Of a stretch of 64,000 nucleotides of DNA, positions 1 to 9,124 are shown one piece after another. The notes under the pieces are model-generated. The model did no database searches. It saw nothing but the letters and a program-made list of their open reading frames with translations, and was not told where the DNA came from. The stretch spans positions 991,001 to 1,055,000 of the forward strand of contig NC_009901.1 in assembly GCF_000018285.1 (NCBI RefSeq), in the 5' to 3' direction. The number at the start of each line of letters is the position of its first letter. The stretch's first letter is position 1. The translations under genes and the position numbers were made by a program. Source of the stretch: Shewanella pealeana ATCC 700345. Lineage in GTDB: Bacteria; Pseudomonadota; Gammaproteobacteria; Enterobacterales; Shewanellaceae.

Positions 1-1185
1 AAACAGGGTTAACATATTAATCGATAGCGAGAAGGGTTCTAGCGGCATAAACAGCATGGCGCCGAGGAAACACACCGGCAGCCCCATCATCACCCAGAAG
101 GCGAGCTTTATCTCTAAAAATAGCGCTAGGATAATAAACACTAGCAGCGCACCATAAAACATGTTGGAAAGCATCATGTTTAAGCGGCCTTTGAGATAGT
201 GGGTGAGGTCACCCCAAGTATCCAGTTTAGCGCCAGCAGGCAATGCATCACGTTTCTGTTCGATATAACCTTTAACTTGCTCGGAGATATCCAGCGCGTT
301 TTGATCATCGACACTGAGTACTTCGATGATCGCGGCGGGTTGACCGTTAAAGCGGGTGTACTCTAATCGCTCTTCGAAACTATCGTTAATGGTGGCCACT
401 TGCGGCAGCATGACTCGGCTACCGTCTGGGCGAGTGCTCACTACGATTTGCGAGAAATCTTCGCCTGTGTAAGCTTGGCCTTTGGTGCGCAGTAAGATGT
501 CGCCATCTTTAGCGCGAATCGAGCCACCAGGTAGATCGATTGAAGAGTTTTGTACCGCCTGTGCCACCTGTGAGAAAGTCAGGCCATACTCTCTGAGTTT
601 ATCTTCCGACAGTTCAATGCCTATCTCATATTCTCGTACACCAGTGACTTGAGCTCTGGTGACTGCGGGCAGTAAGGCCACCTCGTCACGTACAGTTTTC
701 GCCAACTCTTTCATCTCTTGCAGCGACTGATCGCCATAGACTGAAATCCAGATCACATTGTTTTCTGGCTTAATACGAAAAATATTGGGTTTCTCAATAT
801 TCACCGGAAAGGTGGAGATGGCATCGATGCGCAGTTTGGCTTCATCGAGAATATCTTGCGGATCGTAGCTGTCTTCTACCTCGATAGTGACAGCCCCGAC
901 CCCTTCACTGGCAACCGAAGAGACCTTCTTGATGCCGTTAATATCTTGAATCGCTTCTTCAATTTTAATATTGATCCCCTCCTCAATTTCTTGAGGGGCG
1001 GCGCCTGGGTAGGCAACAGAGATCTGTAGATAGTTAAGCTCAAAGGAGGGGAAAATCTCTTTATTAATGATGAGAGTACTAAATAGGCCGCCTATGATTA
1101 AGATCCACATCAGTAGGTTGGCAGCTACATTGTTCTTAGCAAACCAAGCGATAAGCCCTTTTTGGGTGTCGTTTTGGTCGCTCAT
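1..1185 (-). CDS. RND-family efflux transporter permease, N-terminal part (cut by window edge)
   Basis: Translating the minus strand from the ATG at 1185 gives an open frame of 395 codons running off the left edge. It begins MSDQNDTQKGLIAWFAKNN and has a first membrane segment at about residues 17-37, a long periplasmic porter domain, then further membrane segments at the truncated end. This is the AcrB/HAE1-like layout: an inner-membrane, proton-driven exporter of drugs, lipids or other hydrophobic compounds. Its ATG overlaps the TAA of the adaptor gene upstream (TAATG), so the two are translationally coupled. Substrate cannot be predicted. Confidence 0.88.
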   Translation of the reverse strand, partial: MSDQNDTQKGLIAWFAKNNVAANLLMWILIIGGLFSTLIINKEIFPSFELNYLQISVAYPGAAPQEIEEGINIKIEEAIQDINGIKKVSSVASEGVGAVTIEVEDSYDPQDILDEAKLRIDAISTFPVNIEKPNIFRIKPENNVIWISVYGDQSLQEMKELAKTVRDEVALLPAVTRAQVTGVREYEIGIELSEDKLREYGLTFSQVAQAVQNSSIDLPGGSIRAKDGDILLRTKGQAYTGEDFSQIVVSTRPDGSRVMLPQVATINDSFEERLEYTRFNGQPAAIIEVLSVDDQNALDISEQVKGYIEQKRDALPAGAKLDTWGDLTHYLKGRLNMMLSNMFYGALLVFIILALFLEIKLAFWVMMGLPVCFLGAMLFMPLEPFSLSINMLTLF

Positions 1186-2444
1186 TATTGGACCCCTGCG
1201 TTAGCAAGTTGCTTTTCTGTATTCTCGTCTTGAGAGTCTTGGTTAGAGCTAGAATCTTCGCCGACGATCTTTACAATTTGACCATCTTCAACATTGCTCA
1301 GATTGGTCAGAGATACGCGCTCACCATTGTCTAAGCTATCTTTGATATAGACATTTTCTAGATCGGTACGAACTACGTTAACAGAGCGAAGCTCTATGCT
1401 GTTATCGCTATGAACTATGGTGACTTGATTATCTCGAACTAGGTGGCGAGGCAGCTTAACGATGCCCTCTACGGTGCGGCCCTTAATTACAGCGGTAACA
1501 AAGGTGCCGTATTTCAGCGGTAGCTGACCTTCGGCTCGGTGACCTCTAAGGTAAGGATCTTTCACTTCGGCAACTAAGTAAACCATGCGGTTTTCGGCAT
1601 CGATGACGCCTTCGCTACGTACTATCTGGCCTTGCCAAGTGATCACTCGACCAGCGAGATCGGCACTTAAGCTAACATGGGTATCTGGATTGTCGACTGA
1701 CTCTAGATAGGCGAGGTCGTTATTTGACAGCGGCAGTCTGACTTCGGCTATTCGGGTGTCATATAACTCACCTAGATTAGTGCCTAGAGTGACATATTGG
1801 CCAAGGTCAACGTTTCGCGCCTTGATGATGCCATCGAATGGCGCACGAATAACGGTGCGCTCAAGATTGCGTTGTGCGCGTGCGAGGGCTGCTTGCTGGA
1901 ATTTAACATTGGCTTGTTCTTGTTTCAGCTGTGGTAGACGTAGACCTAGTTCTGGCGGAATGCCGCCGTCATAGCCTTTCCAGTCATTCTTAGCGACTTC
2001 CCCTTTGGCCATCTCTTCTTCTAGGGCGGCTTGGGCCTGGGCTAGTGATGCTTGTGCCTGCATCAGGTCGGCTTCGTAATCAGATGGTTCAATAACTGCG
2101 AGTTCATCGCCTTTCTTTACCACGCCACCGGCAACAAAGTTGTTTGAGATAGATTGCATACGCCCTTGAACTTCGGTGACCAACTGAGTCTTATATTTAG
2201 GGCTAACTACGCCATAAGAGGGGAGGTTTAAAGAAACGGTTTGTTGCTGCACTTCTGTGACATCAACAATAGGCACTGGCGCCGTATCGGCTTTCTGTTC
2301 AGGAGCTTCCTTGGTACTGATCAGCAGTTGAGCCGCGATAATAAAGACAAGAAGAATAAAGAGTGGAGACATTCTCCTAAGTATTGTTTTAATTTTATTT
2401 ATCATCTGATCTGCGTTTCCATGCATAGACTTATCTGATTGCAT
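1185..2444 (-). CDS. RND efflux periplasmic adaptor (membrane fusion protein)
   Basis: A 419-residue HlyD/AcrA-type adaptor that links an inner-membrane RND pump to an outer-membrane channel. It has an N-terminal membrane anchor (about residues 26-44, FILLVFIIAAQLLI), a split biotinyl-lipoyl-like domain (VQGRMQSIS near 90 and VIRAPFDGIIKARN near 200), an intervening alpha-helical hairpin rich in Ala/Gln/Glu, and a C-terminal beta-barrel region. The tail is Ser/Asp/Gln-rich. It is the first gene of a two-gene operon with the permease that overlaps its stop. No dedicated outer-membrane factor gene is seen in the window. Confidence 0.88.
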   Translation of the reverse strand: MQSDKSMHGNADQMINKIKTILRRMSPLFILLVFIIAAQLLISTKEAPEQKADTAPVPIVDVTEVQQQTVSLNLPSYGVVSPKYKTQLVTEVQGRMQSISNNFVAGGVVKKGDELAVIEPSDYEADLMQAQASLAQAQAALEEEMAKGEVAKNDWKGYDGGIPPELGLRLPQLKQEQANVKFQQAALARAQRNLERTVIRAPFDGIIKARNVDLGQYVTLGTNLGELYDTRIAEVRLPLSNNDLAYLESVDNPDTHVSLSADLAGRVITWQGQIVRSEGVIDAENRMVYLVAEVKDPYLRGHRAEGQLPLKYGTFVTAVIKGRTVEGIVKLPRHLVRDNQVTIVHSDNSIELRSVNVVRTDLENVYIKDSLDNGERVSLTNLSNVEDGQIVKIVGEDSSSNQDSQDENTEKQLANAGVQ

Positions 2445-2577
2445 AAATTAACAGACTCAGAGTCGAGGCGACATCTTTATTTGTAAATAAAATGTTTCCA
2501 ACTGCGGTTTGTGGCTAGAAAGGTATGTTGTTTGCTTGTTATGGCAGACAGTGGCAAGATCTGCTGTATAAAAACAG

Positions 2578-2604
2578 AAAAGGGTCACATGATGTGACCC
2601 TTTT
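2578..2604 (-). terminator. Terminator after srmB
   Basis: A perfect hairpin AAAAGGGTCACA / TGTGACCCTTTT lies about 20 bases past the srmB stop. Read on the minus strand it ends in a short T-run. The RND operon starts just beyond it. Confidence 0.7.
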
Positions 2605-2623
2605 AGATTAAGAGGAAGTGATG

Positions 2624-3859
2624 TTACTTCTTCTTTTTCTTTTTGTTCTTCTTGCTAAAATTCTTACCTTCTGGCCCCGGCTTTTTCTTTCCAGGCGGCT
2701 TAGCTTCTTTGTTCTTTGGACGCAGATCTTTAACGAAGCGACGCTTTAATGGTTGCTCGATATAACGCTCGATTTTACCAACAACACGGATGTCATGGGC
2801 TTCAACTAGTGATATAGCTGTACCTTTAGCGCCAGCGCGGCCTGTACGACCGATACGGTGTACATAAGTATCTGCTGAGCGTGGCATATCGAAGTTGATA
2901 ACATGGGTAATATCGTCAATATCGATACCACGTGCGGCAACGTCAGTTGCTAGCAAGATATTCACTTCACCTTTGGTGAAACGACCTAATGCCTGGAAGC
3001 GCGCTTTTTGCTCCATGTCACCGCGCATAAATGCACAAGTGATGCCTTCTTTTTGTAGCAAGCCTTCTAGGCTAGCTACCGATTCACGTGTCTTAACGAA
3101 GACGATAGTGCGTTGCACTTCCTCTTGTTTTAATAGAGCGCACAACAGGGCAAACTTATGCGCTTTGTCGTCGGCTAGGTGGATCCACTGGTGGATCTTG
3201 GCTTTTTCGCTACGTGGTGCTTCTGCTTCAAGCTTAACCGGATTGGTCAGTAGGTTGTGCGAGAAACGGCCAACGTCACTGCCTTCAAGCGTGGCTGAGA
3301 ACAGCATAGTTTGCTTACGACCAACAGACTCGATTGCAATGCTTTCAACAACAGCCGAGAAGCCCATATCCAGCATGCGGTCGGCTTCATCGATGATCAG
3401 TACTTCTACTTCTTCTGCGTTGAAGTGACCCTTGTCTAGGTACTCCATTAAACGGCCTGGAGTGGCAACTAAGATATCAACGTTCTTCTGTAGCGCTTCT
3501 TCCTGAGGACCGTAAGGCACACCGCCAGTGATGATAACTGTGTCTAAGCCTAGACCAGTAGCAAGGTGGCTAGCATAACGATGGATTTGGCTGGCAAGCT
3601 CACGAGTAGGAGTAAGAATCAATACTCGTGCACGGCCGCCATATCGACGTGGAAAATCGATAAGGTGTTGCAACGCAGGTAGAAGAAAACTTGCCGTTTT
3701 ACCTGTACCCGTAGGGGCACGAGCTAAAATATCTCTTTGCTCCATGGCAACCGGTATTGTTTGTTGTTGTATCGTAGTGGGCTTGTTGTGGCCCATTGCT
3801 TTTAGTGACTCTAACAAACAAGGGTCAAGCTGGAGATCTTCAAATTGCATGCGTGGCAT
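2624..3859 (-). CDS. srmB: ATP-dependent DEAD-box RNA helicase SrmB
   Basis: A 411-residue DEAD-box helicase. In order: a Q motif near residues 5-36, Walker A APTGTGKT at 48-55, PTREL at 84-88, DEAD at 157-160, SAT at 188-190, and a helicase C domain with TDVAARGID and HRIGRTGRAG. The tail is Lys-rich, ending in a run of lysines, as in RNA-binding helicase extensions. Similarity to Escherichia coli SrmB, which acts early in 50S ribosome assembly, runs along the whole core (for example the FPRR and KIHQW segments). Adjacency to the trmN (yfiC) gene, which also neighbours srmB in enterobacteria, supports SrmB over the RhlE or DeaD paralogues. Confidence 0.88.
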   Translation of the reverse strand: MPRMQFEDLQLDPCLLESLKAMGHNKPTTIQQQTIPVAMEQRDILARAPTGTGKTASFLLPALQHLIDFPRRYGGRARVLILTPTRELASQIHRYASHLATGLGLDTVIITGGVPYGPQEEALQKNVDILVATPGRLMEYLDKGHFNAEEVEVLIIDEADRMLDMGFSAVVESIAIESVGRKQTMLFSATLEGSDVGRFSHNLLTNPVKLEAEAPRSEKAKIHQWIHLADDKAHKFALLCALLKQEEVQRTIVFVKTRESVASLEGLLQKEGITCAFMRGDMEQKARFQALGRFTKGEVNILLATDVAARGIDIDDITHVINFDMPRSADTYVHRIGRTGRAGAKGTAISLVEAHDIRVVGKIERYIEQPLKRRFVKDLRPKNKEAKPPGKKKPGPEGKNFSKKNKKKKKK

Positions 3860-3928
3860 CTCAATAAATAATAGCCGAGTATTATAAAGCTTATAGAAGC
3901 GACTTTAAACGATTAGATCGCTAGATCC

Positions 3929-4723
3929 TTAAAGCTTTAAATAAAAATCTCTACTCAATAGGCTAAAGGCTTGACTGTATTGGCCGTTTTTCTCGCGAAT
4001 ATAAAGCTGCTGCTGGGCAGCATCTTCAAGTTTGGCCACTACAGCAGGCTCGGTTTCTGTTTTTGGGTCATGAGCTAAGGCCGAAGTATGGCGTAAAACC
4101 AAGATCTGTCGATTGGCTTCTTTACCTTCAACGCTCGCCGCCAGCAATTTTTGACTAAGTTCTAGCTGGTATGTGCTGAGTTTAGTTTCGAATAGGCTCA
4201 CCGATTCTGTCGGTAAGATAAGGCTGGCACAGCCTTCAGGGCTTAACAGCTGTTTTATTGCCGCTAGTAGACTATCGAAACTTAAGCTGTCTGTATGGCG
4301 CGCCGTAGCTCTCGAGACGTTGCTCGACTGTGGGCCATTGGCAAAATAGGGTGGATTACAGATGATGTGTTCAAACTGTTTGCTCTGCTCTGCATGATTG
4401 TGAGCTTGGCTGTGAACTTGGGTGTGGGCCTGAGCGTAGGCTTGGATGTCACAACAGATAACTTCGAGGCGATCGAACCAAGGTGAGGCATTGAAGTTTT
4501 GTTGACAGTCTAGTGCGGCGTCAGTATCAACTTCTATCGCAGTAATCTTGGCTAGGCTTCGTTGAGCTGCCATCAGGCTCAATAGGCCACTGCCAGCACC
4601 AATATCGAGTATGGTCTTGGCCTGCACTAATGGCGCCCAAGCACCCAGAAGTACACCGTCAGTGCTGACGGGCATACCGCAGCGGCTATCATCGACGTGA
4701 AAGAGTTTGAAGGTAAAAGGCAT
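3929..4723 (-). CDS. trmN: tRNA1(Val) (adenine(37)-N6)-methyltransferase
   Basis: A 264-residue class I SAM-dependent methyltransferase. The SAM-binding motif [11 protein letters not shown] is at residues 40-50 and the N6-adenine motif NPPYF at 123-127. The N-terminus ([23 protein letters not shown]) is typical of the YfiC/TrmN6 family, which methylates A37 of tRNA-Val. An unusual Gln/His/Ala-rich stretch (about residues 95-116, repeating QAH/QVH units) sits just before the catalytic motif and looks like a low-complexity insertion in a surface loop. It lies 69 bp downstream of srmB's start on the same strand; the order matches the srmB-yfiC neighbourhood of enterobacteria. Confidence 0.85.
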   Translation of the reverse strand: MPFTFKLFHVDDSRCGMPVSTDGVLLGAWAPLVQAKTILDIGAGSGLLSLMAAQRSLAKITAIEVDTDAALDCQQNFNASPWFDRLEVICCDIQAYAQAHTQVHSQAHNHAEQSKQFEHIICNPPYFANGPQSSNVSRATARHTDSLSFDSLLAAIKQLLSPEGCASLILPTESVSLFETKLSTYQLELSQKLLAASVEGKEANRQILVLRHTSALAHDPKTETEPAVVAKLEDAAQQQLYIREKNGQYSQAFSLLSRDFYLKL

Positions 4724-5240
4724 GGCAACAATGAGGTGGTGTTAACTGTGAAGCTAATTGTACGCTAATCAAAGCTATAGCGTAATCTTCTAATCTAGGT
4801 TTAATTGTTAATGCTTTATGCAAGCTTTAGTTATTTTGCATGTAAGTGGTTACTCACTTTGAACGGCATGCTGGTTATTAAAGCGGATGTGTCTTGTTGT
4901 GGGTGCTCATGGGGTGAATGTAAGTAATGGAAACGCCGTGTTAGGTAGTTGTTGCGACTTGTATCGAGAGTGGCCGTTTTTCCGTATGCATGCTTGTTTG
5001 TTAATTACGACTCTGTTAATAGTATGCCCTCTTTGTTGGGTAAAAGCCCAATTTTGGAGTCGGTAAACCAGTTTCAAAGCAATTTAAGCGTTCTCTTTTC
5101 CGCTGTTGTTCAAAAACTCGCCAAGAATGGGCCGTATTTACCACGGAACAGTGTAAAGTAATAATTACACCTTTTTTTGTTGTCATCCTAAGTGGTGCCT
5201 TAGGAATATGACGGCATGAAATATTTAACCAAATAAAATT
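4724..5240. other. Long intergenic region between divergent trmN and brnQ
   Basis: About 517 bases with no convincing gene. It holds an orphan rho-independent terminator (5151-5178) and, 8 bases further on, a short hairpin CCTAAG-TGGTGC-CTTAGG at about 5187-5204. No plus-strand gene lies upstream of that terminator, so it must end a leader transcript of brnQ or a small RNA that starts in this gap. No amino-acid-binding riboswitch was recognised. Confidence 0.5.
5151..5178 (+). terminator. Orphan terminator in the brnQ leader
   Basis: Hairpin GTGTAA-agtaataa-TTACAC followed by C and seven T. It lies about 60 bases before the brnQ start with no gene upstream on the same strand, so it could be a leader attenuator or the 3' end of a small RNA. 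Confidence 0.6.
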
Positions 5241-6587
5241 ATGATGGGGCATAAAGTGCAGAATAATCAAATGAGTATTGCAGACACGCTAGGGTTAGGT
5301 TTTATGACCTTTGCGTTTTTTTTGGGGGCTGGTAATTTAATCTTCCCTCCTTTAGCTGGCTATTTGGCAGGCGAAAATATCACGCTAGCTATGTTTGGCT
5401 TTCTTATTACAGCGGTCGGTCTTCCCCTTATTACTCTGATTGCTGTCGCTAAGGCGAACGGTAAAATTATGCAGTTGCTGCCTCCCATCGCAGCGACCGC
5501 ATTAGCAGTGTCAATTTTTATCATCATAGGTCCAGCGTTCGCCGCACCAAGAACCGGACTCGTGGCTTATGAAGTCGGCTTTAAGCCATTTTTAGAAGAT
5601 ACATCAGCCACCTTTATGATAGCTGGTTTGACCTTTAACATAACTCAGCTTATTTATACGTTGGGCTTCTTTGGTCTTTCAATGGTGTTAGCGCTGTTCC
5701 CGGGTAAGTTGTTGGATAGCGTCGGTAAAGTATTAACCCCTATTCTGATCCTGTTGTTAGTAGGTCTAGCGATCTCTGTTATCGTGATCCCTGGTAGCGA
5801 TATTGGTGCTGCGGTTGGCGATTATCAAGCAAATCCACTTACTAAGGGGATCTTGGAAGGCTATAACACCATGGATACCTTGGCTTCATTGATCTTCGGT
5901 ATGTTGATTATCGATATCCTGCGCAAGAAAGGTATCACTGAGCCAAAAGCACAGACTAACTATCTGATTAAAGCTGCACTAATTGCTGCGGCAGGCTTGG
6001 CATTTGTTTATGTGTCTCTATTTTACTTAGGCGCAACGGCGGGGGATTTAGCTGTTGGTGCAGAAAACGGCGGCGTGATCTTAACTAATTACGTTATCGC
6101 TAAATTTGGCGCAAGCGGCATGGTATTGCTTTCATCTGTAGTAACACTAGCCTGTTTAACCACTGCGGTAGGCCTTATTAGTGCCTGTAGTGAGTACTTT
6201 AACGAGCTATTGCCAAAGATCTCTTACCGTCGTTTTGTTGTATTGGTGAGTGTTGTTTGTGCAACCGTTGCTAACGTTGGTTTAGCGCAGCTAATCGACA
6301 TCAGCGTGCCTGTACTCATGACTGTTTACCCTGTGGCGATCGCATTGGTTGCGGTGACCTTCTTAACTGAACGTTTTGCTCACCCAAAAACAGCGCATCG
6401 CTTAGTTGTTAGTGTGGCGCTATTCTTCGGTATTATTGATGGCTTTAAAGCGGCTAAAGTTGATGTAAGCATGTTTAACTTTATGCCACTACATAACGAA
6501 GGCATGGCATGGTTGCTACCAACAGCTATCGTGATTGTGGCTTGTATGCTGATTAAAAAGCCTAACCAGCAGCTAGCGGCAAACTAA
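5241..6587 (+). CDS. brnQ: Branched-chain amino acid transporter BrnQ
   Basis: A hydrophobic protein of about 448 residues of the LIVCS family, which imports leucine, isoleucine and valine with sodium (or protons) across the inner membrane. The N-terminal GFMTFAFFLGAGNLIFPP segment and roughly twelve hydrophobic stretches are characteristic. The start is uncertain: the ATG at 5241 has no good ribosome-binding site, while the in-frame GTG at 5256 (GTGCAGAATAATC) has GGGG about 8 bases upstream and would shorten the protein by five residues. The gene stands alone and ends in a tandem 17-bp duplication spanning the stop codon (6576-6609). Confidence 0.88.
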   Translation: MMGHKVQNNQMSIADTLGLGFMTFAFFLGAGNLIFPPLAGYLAGENITLAMFGFLITAVGLPLITLIAVAKANGKIMQLLPPIAATALAVSIFIIIGPAFAAPRTGLVAYEVGFKPFLEDTSATFMIAGLTFNITQLIYTLGFFGLSMVLALFPGKLLDSVGKVLTPILILLLVGLAISVIVIPGSDIGAAVGDYQANPLTKGILEGYNTMDTLASLIFGMLIIDILRKKGITEPKAQTNYLIKAALIAAAGLAFVYVSLFYLGATAGDLAVGAENGGVILTNYVIAKFGASGMVLLSSVVTLACLTTAVGLISACSEYFNELLPKISYRRFVVLVSVVCATVANVGLAQLIDISVPVLMTVYPVAIALVAVTFLTERFAHPKTAHRLVVSVALFFGIIDGFKAAKVDVSMFNFMPLHNEGMAWLLPTAIVIVACMLIKKPNQQLAAN

Positions 6588-6669
6588 AGCGAGCGGCAAA
6601 CTAAAGCGAGCGGTTAAAGCTAATAGCTAGTGTGAATAGCTAAAGCCAGTTTGATGGCATAATATTGAG

Positions 6670-6698
6670 GCGATGTTTCTAGGAACATCGCTTTTTTT
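6670..6698 (+). terminator. Terminator after brnQ
   Basis: Stem GCGATGTT / AACATCGC followed by TTTTTTT, about 85 bases after the brnQ stop. Confidence 0.75.
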
Positions 6699-6699
6699 G

Positions 6700-7085
6700 T
6701 TTAAAAGAAGGTTTAAAAGAAGGTCCTAGGAAGAGCAGGTTCTAGGTGCTAGGGAAAAGCTAAGACGGCAAGAGCCGGAAAGGCAAACAGACTTTTGTAG
6801 GTCGGCATTTATGCCGTCAAAGGTTAAAATAAGGTTCTAGGATAAAGCCAAGACGGTAAAAAATGGACGGCCAGCGGCCTTACGGAACGCTGCGCTTACG
6901 GAAAACCTTGAAAAGCCAAGAAAGGTTCTAGGCCCTAGGAAGGGCTGAGACGGATAAAGCCGGAAAAGATAAAGCCGGAAAACCAAAGATAACGGCCTGA
7001 CGCTTATGGCTTTTGCTTTTCCTAGTAGGGCTTTAGCCCGTCCTCGCAGCGAAGCGTCCTAGGATCTAGGTCCTTCTTTATTAAA
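6700..7085 (-). repeat. CTAG-rich intergenic repeat region A
   Basis: A non-coding stretch between brnQ and xerD built of motifs that recur at 28903-29189 and 29470-29835. They include single and paired CCTAGG/CCTAGA heptamers, AAGACGG/GAGACGG words, a CTTACGGAACG...GCTTACGGAAAA pair, and near its end the reverse complement of the GACGCTTCGCTGC core. It is degenerate here, with only scattered heptamers. No open frame with a plausible start was found. Confidence 0.7.
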
Positions 7086-7104
7086 TCGTAGGTAGGAATA
7101 ATAA

Positions 7105-8007
7105 GTGTCAGAGAAGTACACGCCCAATAGTATTATTGATCTGTTTTTAGATGACTTATGGTCAACCAAGGGCTTAAGCGATAACACCTTGAGCGCCTAT
7201 CGCACCGATCTGCGTCATCTCGACCGTTACTTGCAAAAGCAAGGTGACGATCTAGTGACTTGTTCTCAGTTCGACATCCGCAACTATTTGGCTGAGCGCT
7301 TCGACAAAGGCTTCGCTAAGACCAGTAGCGCGCGCATGATGAGTAGCCTTAGACGCTTCTATGGCTACCTTATTGTCAAAAAGCAGATCGATAGCGACCC
7401 GATGGCACTGATTGAGTCCCCCAAACTTGCGCGAAAGTTGCCTGACTCCCTCAGTGAAGAAGATATCGACCGTTTGCTGGCCGAACCTGAACAAGACGAT
7501 CCGATAGAGAGTCGTGATAAAGCCATGCTTGAGCTGCTATACGCCACAGGGCTTCGTGTGTCAGAGCTGGTGGGACTGACCATGGAGCAGCTAAGTCTGC
7601 GCCAAGGTCTGGTGCGCATTACCGGTAAAGGTGGCAAGGAGCGTCTAGTACCGCTGGGGGAGCTGGCCATCACCGAGATAGAGTCATACCTTAAATTTGC
7701 CAGAGCCGAGCTACTCAAGGGCAAGCAGAGTGATGTGCTATTTCCATCGAAACGGGCGCAGCAGATGACTCGTCAGACGTTTTGGCACCGTATCAAGCTT
7801 TATGCGCTTAGAGCGGGGATCAGCACAGAGCTTTCTCCGCATACTTTAAGGCATGCATTCGCGACCCATCTACTTAACCATGGTGCAGATCTGCGCGTGG
7901 TGCAACTGTTGCTGGGTCACAGCGACCTGTCGACAACACAGATCTATACTCATGTGGCCACAGCAAGATTAGCTAGCCTACATAGCGAGCATCATCCAAG
8001 AGGCTGA
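7105..8007 (+). CDS. xerD: Site-specific tyrosine recombinase XerD
   Basis: A 300-residue tyrosine recombinase with an N-terminal SAM-like core-binding domain (residues about 8-92) and a C-terminal catalytic domain. The catalytic residues are all visible: R151 (TGLRVSEL), a lysine in GKGGKER near 175-178, H246 and R249 (HTLRHAF), H272 (LLGHSD) and nucleophile Y281 (IYTHV). With XerC it resolves chromosome dimers at dif under FtsK control. The GTG start is preceded by AGGAAT at suitable spacing. It heads the conserved xerD-dsbC-recJ cluster. Confidence 0.95.
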   Translation: MSEKYTPNSIIDLFLDDLWSTKGLSDNTLSAYRTDLRHLDRYLQKQGDDLVTCSQFDIRNYLAERFDKGFAKTSSARMMSSLRRFYGYLIVKKQIDSDPMALIESPKLARKLPDSLSEEDIDRLLAEPEQDDPIESRDKAMLELLYATGLRVSELVGLTMEQLSLRQGLVRITGKGGKERLVPLGELAITEIESYLKFARAELLKGKQSDVLFPSKRAQQMTRQTFWHRIKLYALRAGISTELSPHTLRHAFATHLLNHGADLRVVQLLLGHSDLSTTQIYTHVATARLASLHSEHHPRG

Positions 8008-8231
8008 TTTAAGCAGCTTGATATGCATCTGCTGTTACAATTTGTTGGCTGGTGAATATCTTTCAGCAAATCTAGACTTAAACATAAATATTTGATGGAT
8101 TTCACGTCTGTACGATTTAGTTACAGCAAATAATTTGCTTTAACTGAGTTGAGTCTGTAACTTTTCAGCTCCAGACAAGGTCTAATCTTTTATATCCATC
8201 AGTCTGCCCCTTACATAGAGTAGGAAAACTA

Positions 8232-8957
8232 ATGAAGTTCACTCGAACATTTTCTTTGATTGCTGCGATGATGATAGCACCAGCAGCCCTAGCTGCATCG
8301 AATAGCAGCGACGATACTGCCGCGTTAAAACAAAAGCTAAGTGACGCATTAAGCGTTGAAGTGATCTCAATTAAGCCTTCACCCGTTGCAGAGTTATATG
8401 AAGCCTACACAGATCGCGGCGTGCTTTATATTTCTAGAGATGGTTCAAAGCTATTTCACGGTAGCCTTTATGACTTAGATAAAGGTATGAAGAACCTTAC
8501 TGAAGCCGCTATGGCCGGTCCTCGTTTGGACATGTTGAAGCCACTTGAAGACAACATGTTGGTTTACAAGGCCAAGAATGAAAAGCATGTAGTGACTATC
8601 TTTACCGATGTCAGCTGCGGTTATTGCCGTAAGTTGCACAACGAAATGGACGGTTATAACGATCTAGGTATTACAGTGCGTTACCTTGCCTTCCCGCGTG
8701 CTGGTGTGCCATCGGCTAATGCCGACGAGATGGAGTCTGTATGGTGTGCAGCCGATCCGCTAAAGGCGATGGGCCAAGCTAAAAATGGTAAAGCGATTAA
8801 GCAAGCTAAGTGTGACGCTAAGATTGCTGAGCAATATAATGTAGGTCAAGCTATTGGTATTAACGGTACACCGGCAATCATTCTTGAAGACGGTACTTTG
8901 ATCCCTGGCTACCAGCCACCTAAGGCACTGTTACGTACACTCGAGTCAGTACAGTAA
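8232..8957 (+). CDS. dsbC: Thiol:disulfide interchange protein DsbC
   Basis: A 241-residue periplasmic disulfide isomerase. A Sec signal peptide (cleavage after about residue 22, PAALAA) is followed by an N-terminal dimerisation domain and a thioredoxin-like domain with active site CGYC at residues 129-132. Further conserved cysteines are at WCAADP and KCDA, and a cis-proline loop at NGTPAI. It reshuffles wrong disulfides and is kept reduced by DsbD. It has its own 220-bp upstream region, so separate transcription from xerD is possible. Confidence 0.94.
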   Translation: MKFTRTFSLIAAMMIAPAALAASNSSDDTAALKQKLSDALSVEVISIKPSPVAELYEAYTDRGVLYISRDGSKLFHGSLYDLDKGMKNLTEAAMAGPRLDMLKPLEDNMLVYKAKNEKHVVTIFTDVSCGYCRKLHNEMDGYNDLGITVRYLAFPRAGVPSANADEMESVWCAADPLKAMGQAKNGKAIKQAKCDAKIAEQYNVGQAIGINGTPAIILEDGTLIPGYQPPKALLRTLESVQ

Positions 8958-9030
8958 TCTTTAGGCCGATATAAGACCAACATAAGACAAAACACTGTCT
9001 TATGAAGTACAGTCTTATAAAGTAATCGCT

Positions 9031-9059
9031 AAAAAGGTGAGCCTAGGCTCACCTTTTTT
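9031..9059. terminator. Terminator after dsbC
   Basis: A long perfect stem AAAAAGGTGAGCC / GGCTCACCTTTTTT about 75 bases past the dsbC stop. It is symmetrical and could work in both directions. Confidence 0.8.
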
Positions 9060-9124
9060 GTGCCCCTTTTCTAGCAGTCTTTGTTATGCTGCTACTGTTT
9101 TTAGTTTTAAGGGTTTAATCCAAC

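Noticed and set aside
4949..5161. 70-codon frame in the brnQ leader, considered as a leader peptide
   Set aside because: It has a weak non-ATG start without a ribosome-binding site and no run of Leu/Ile/Val codons at the attenuator.
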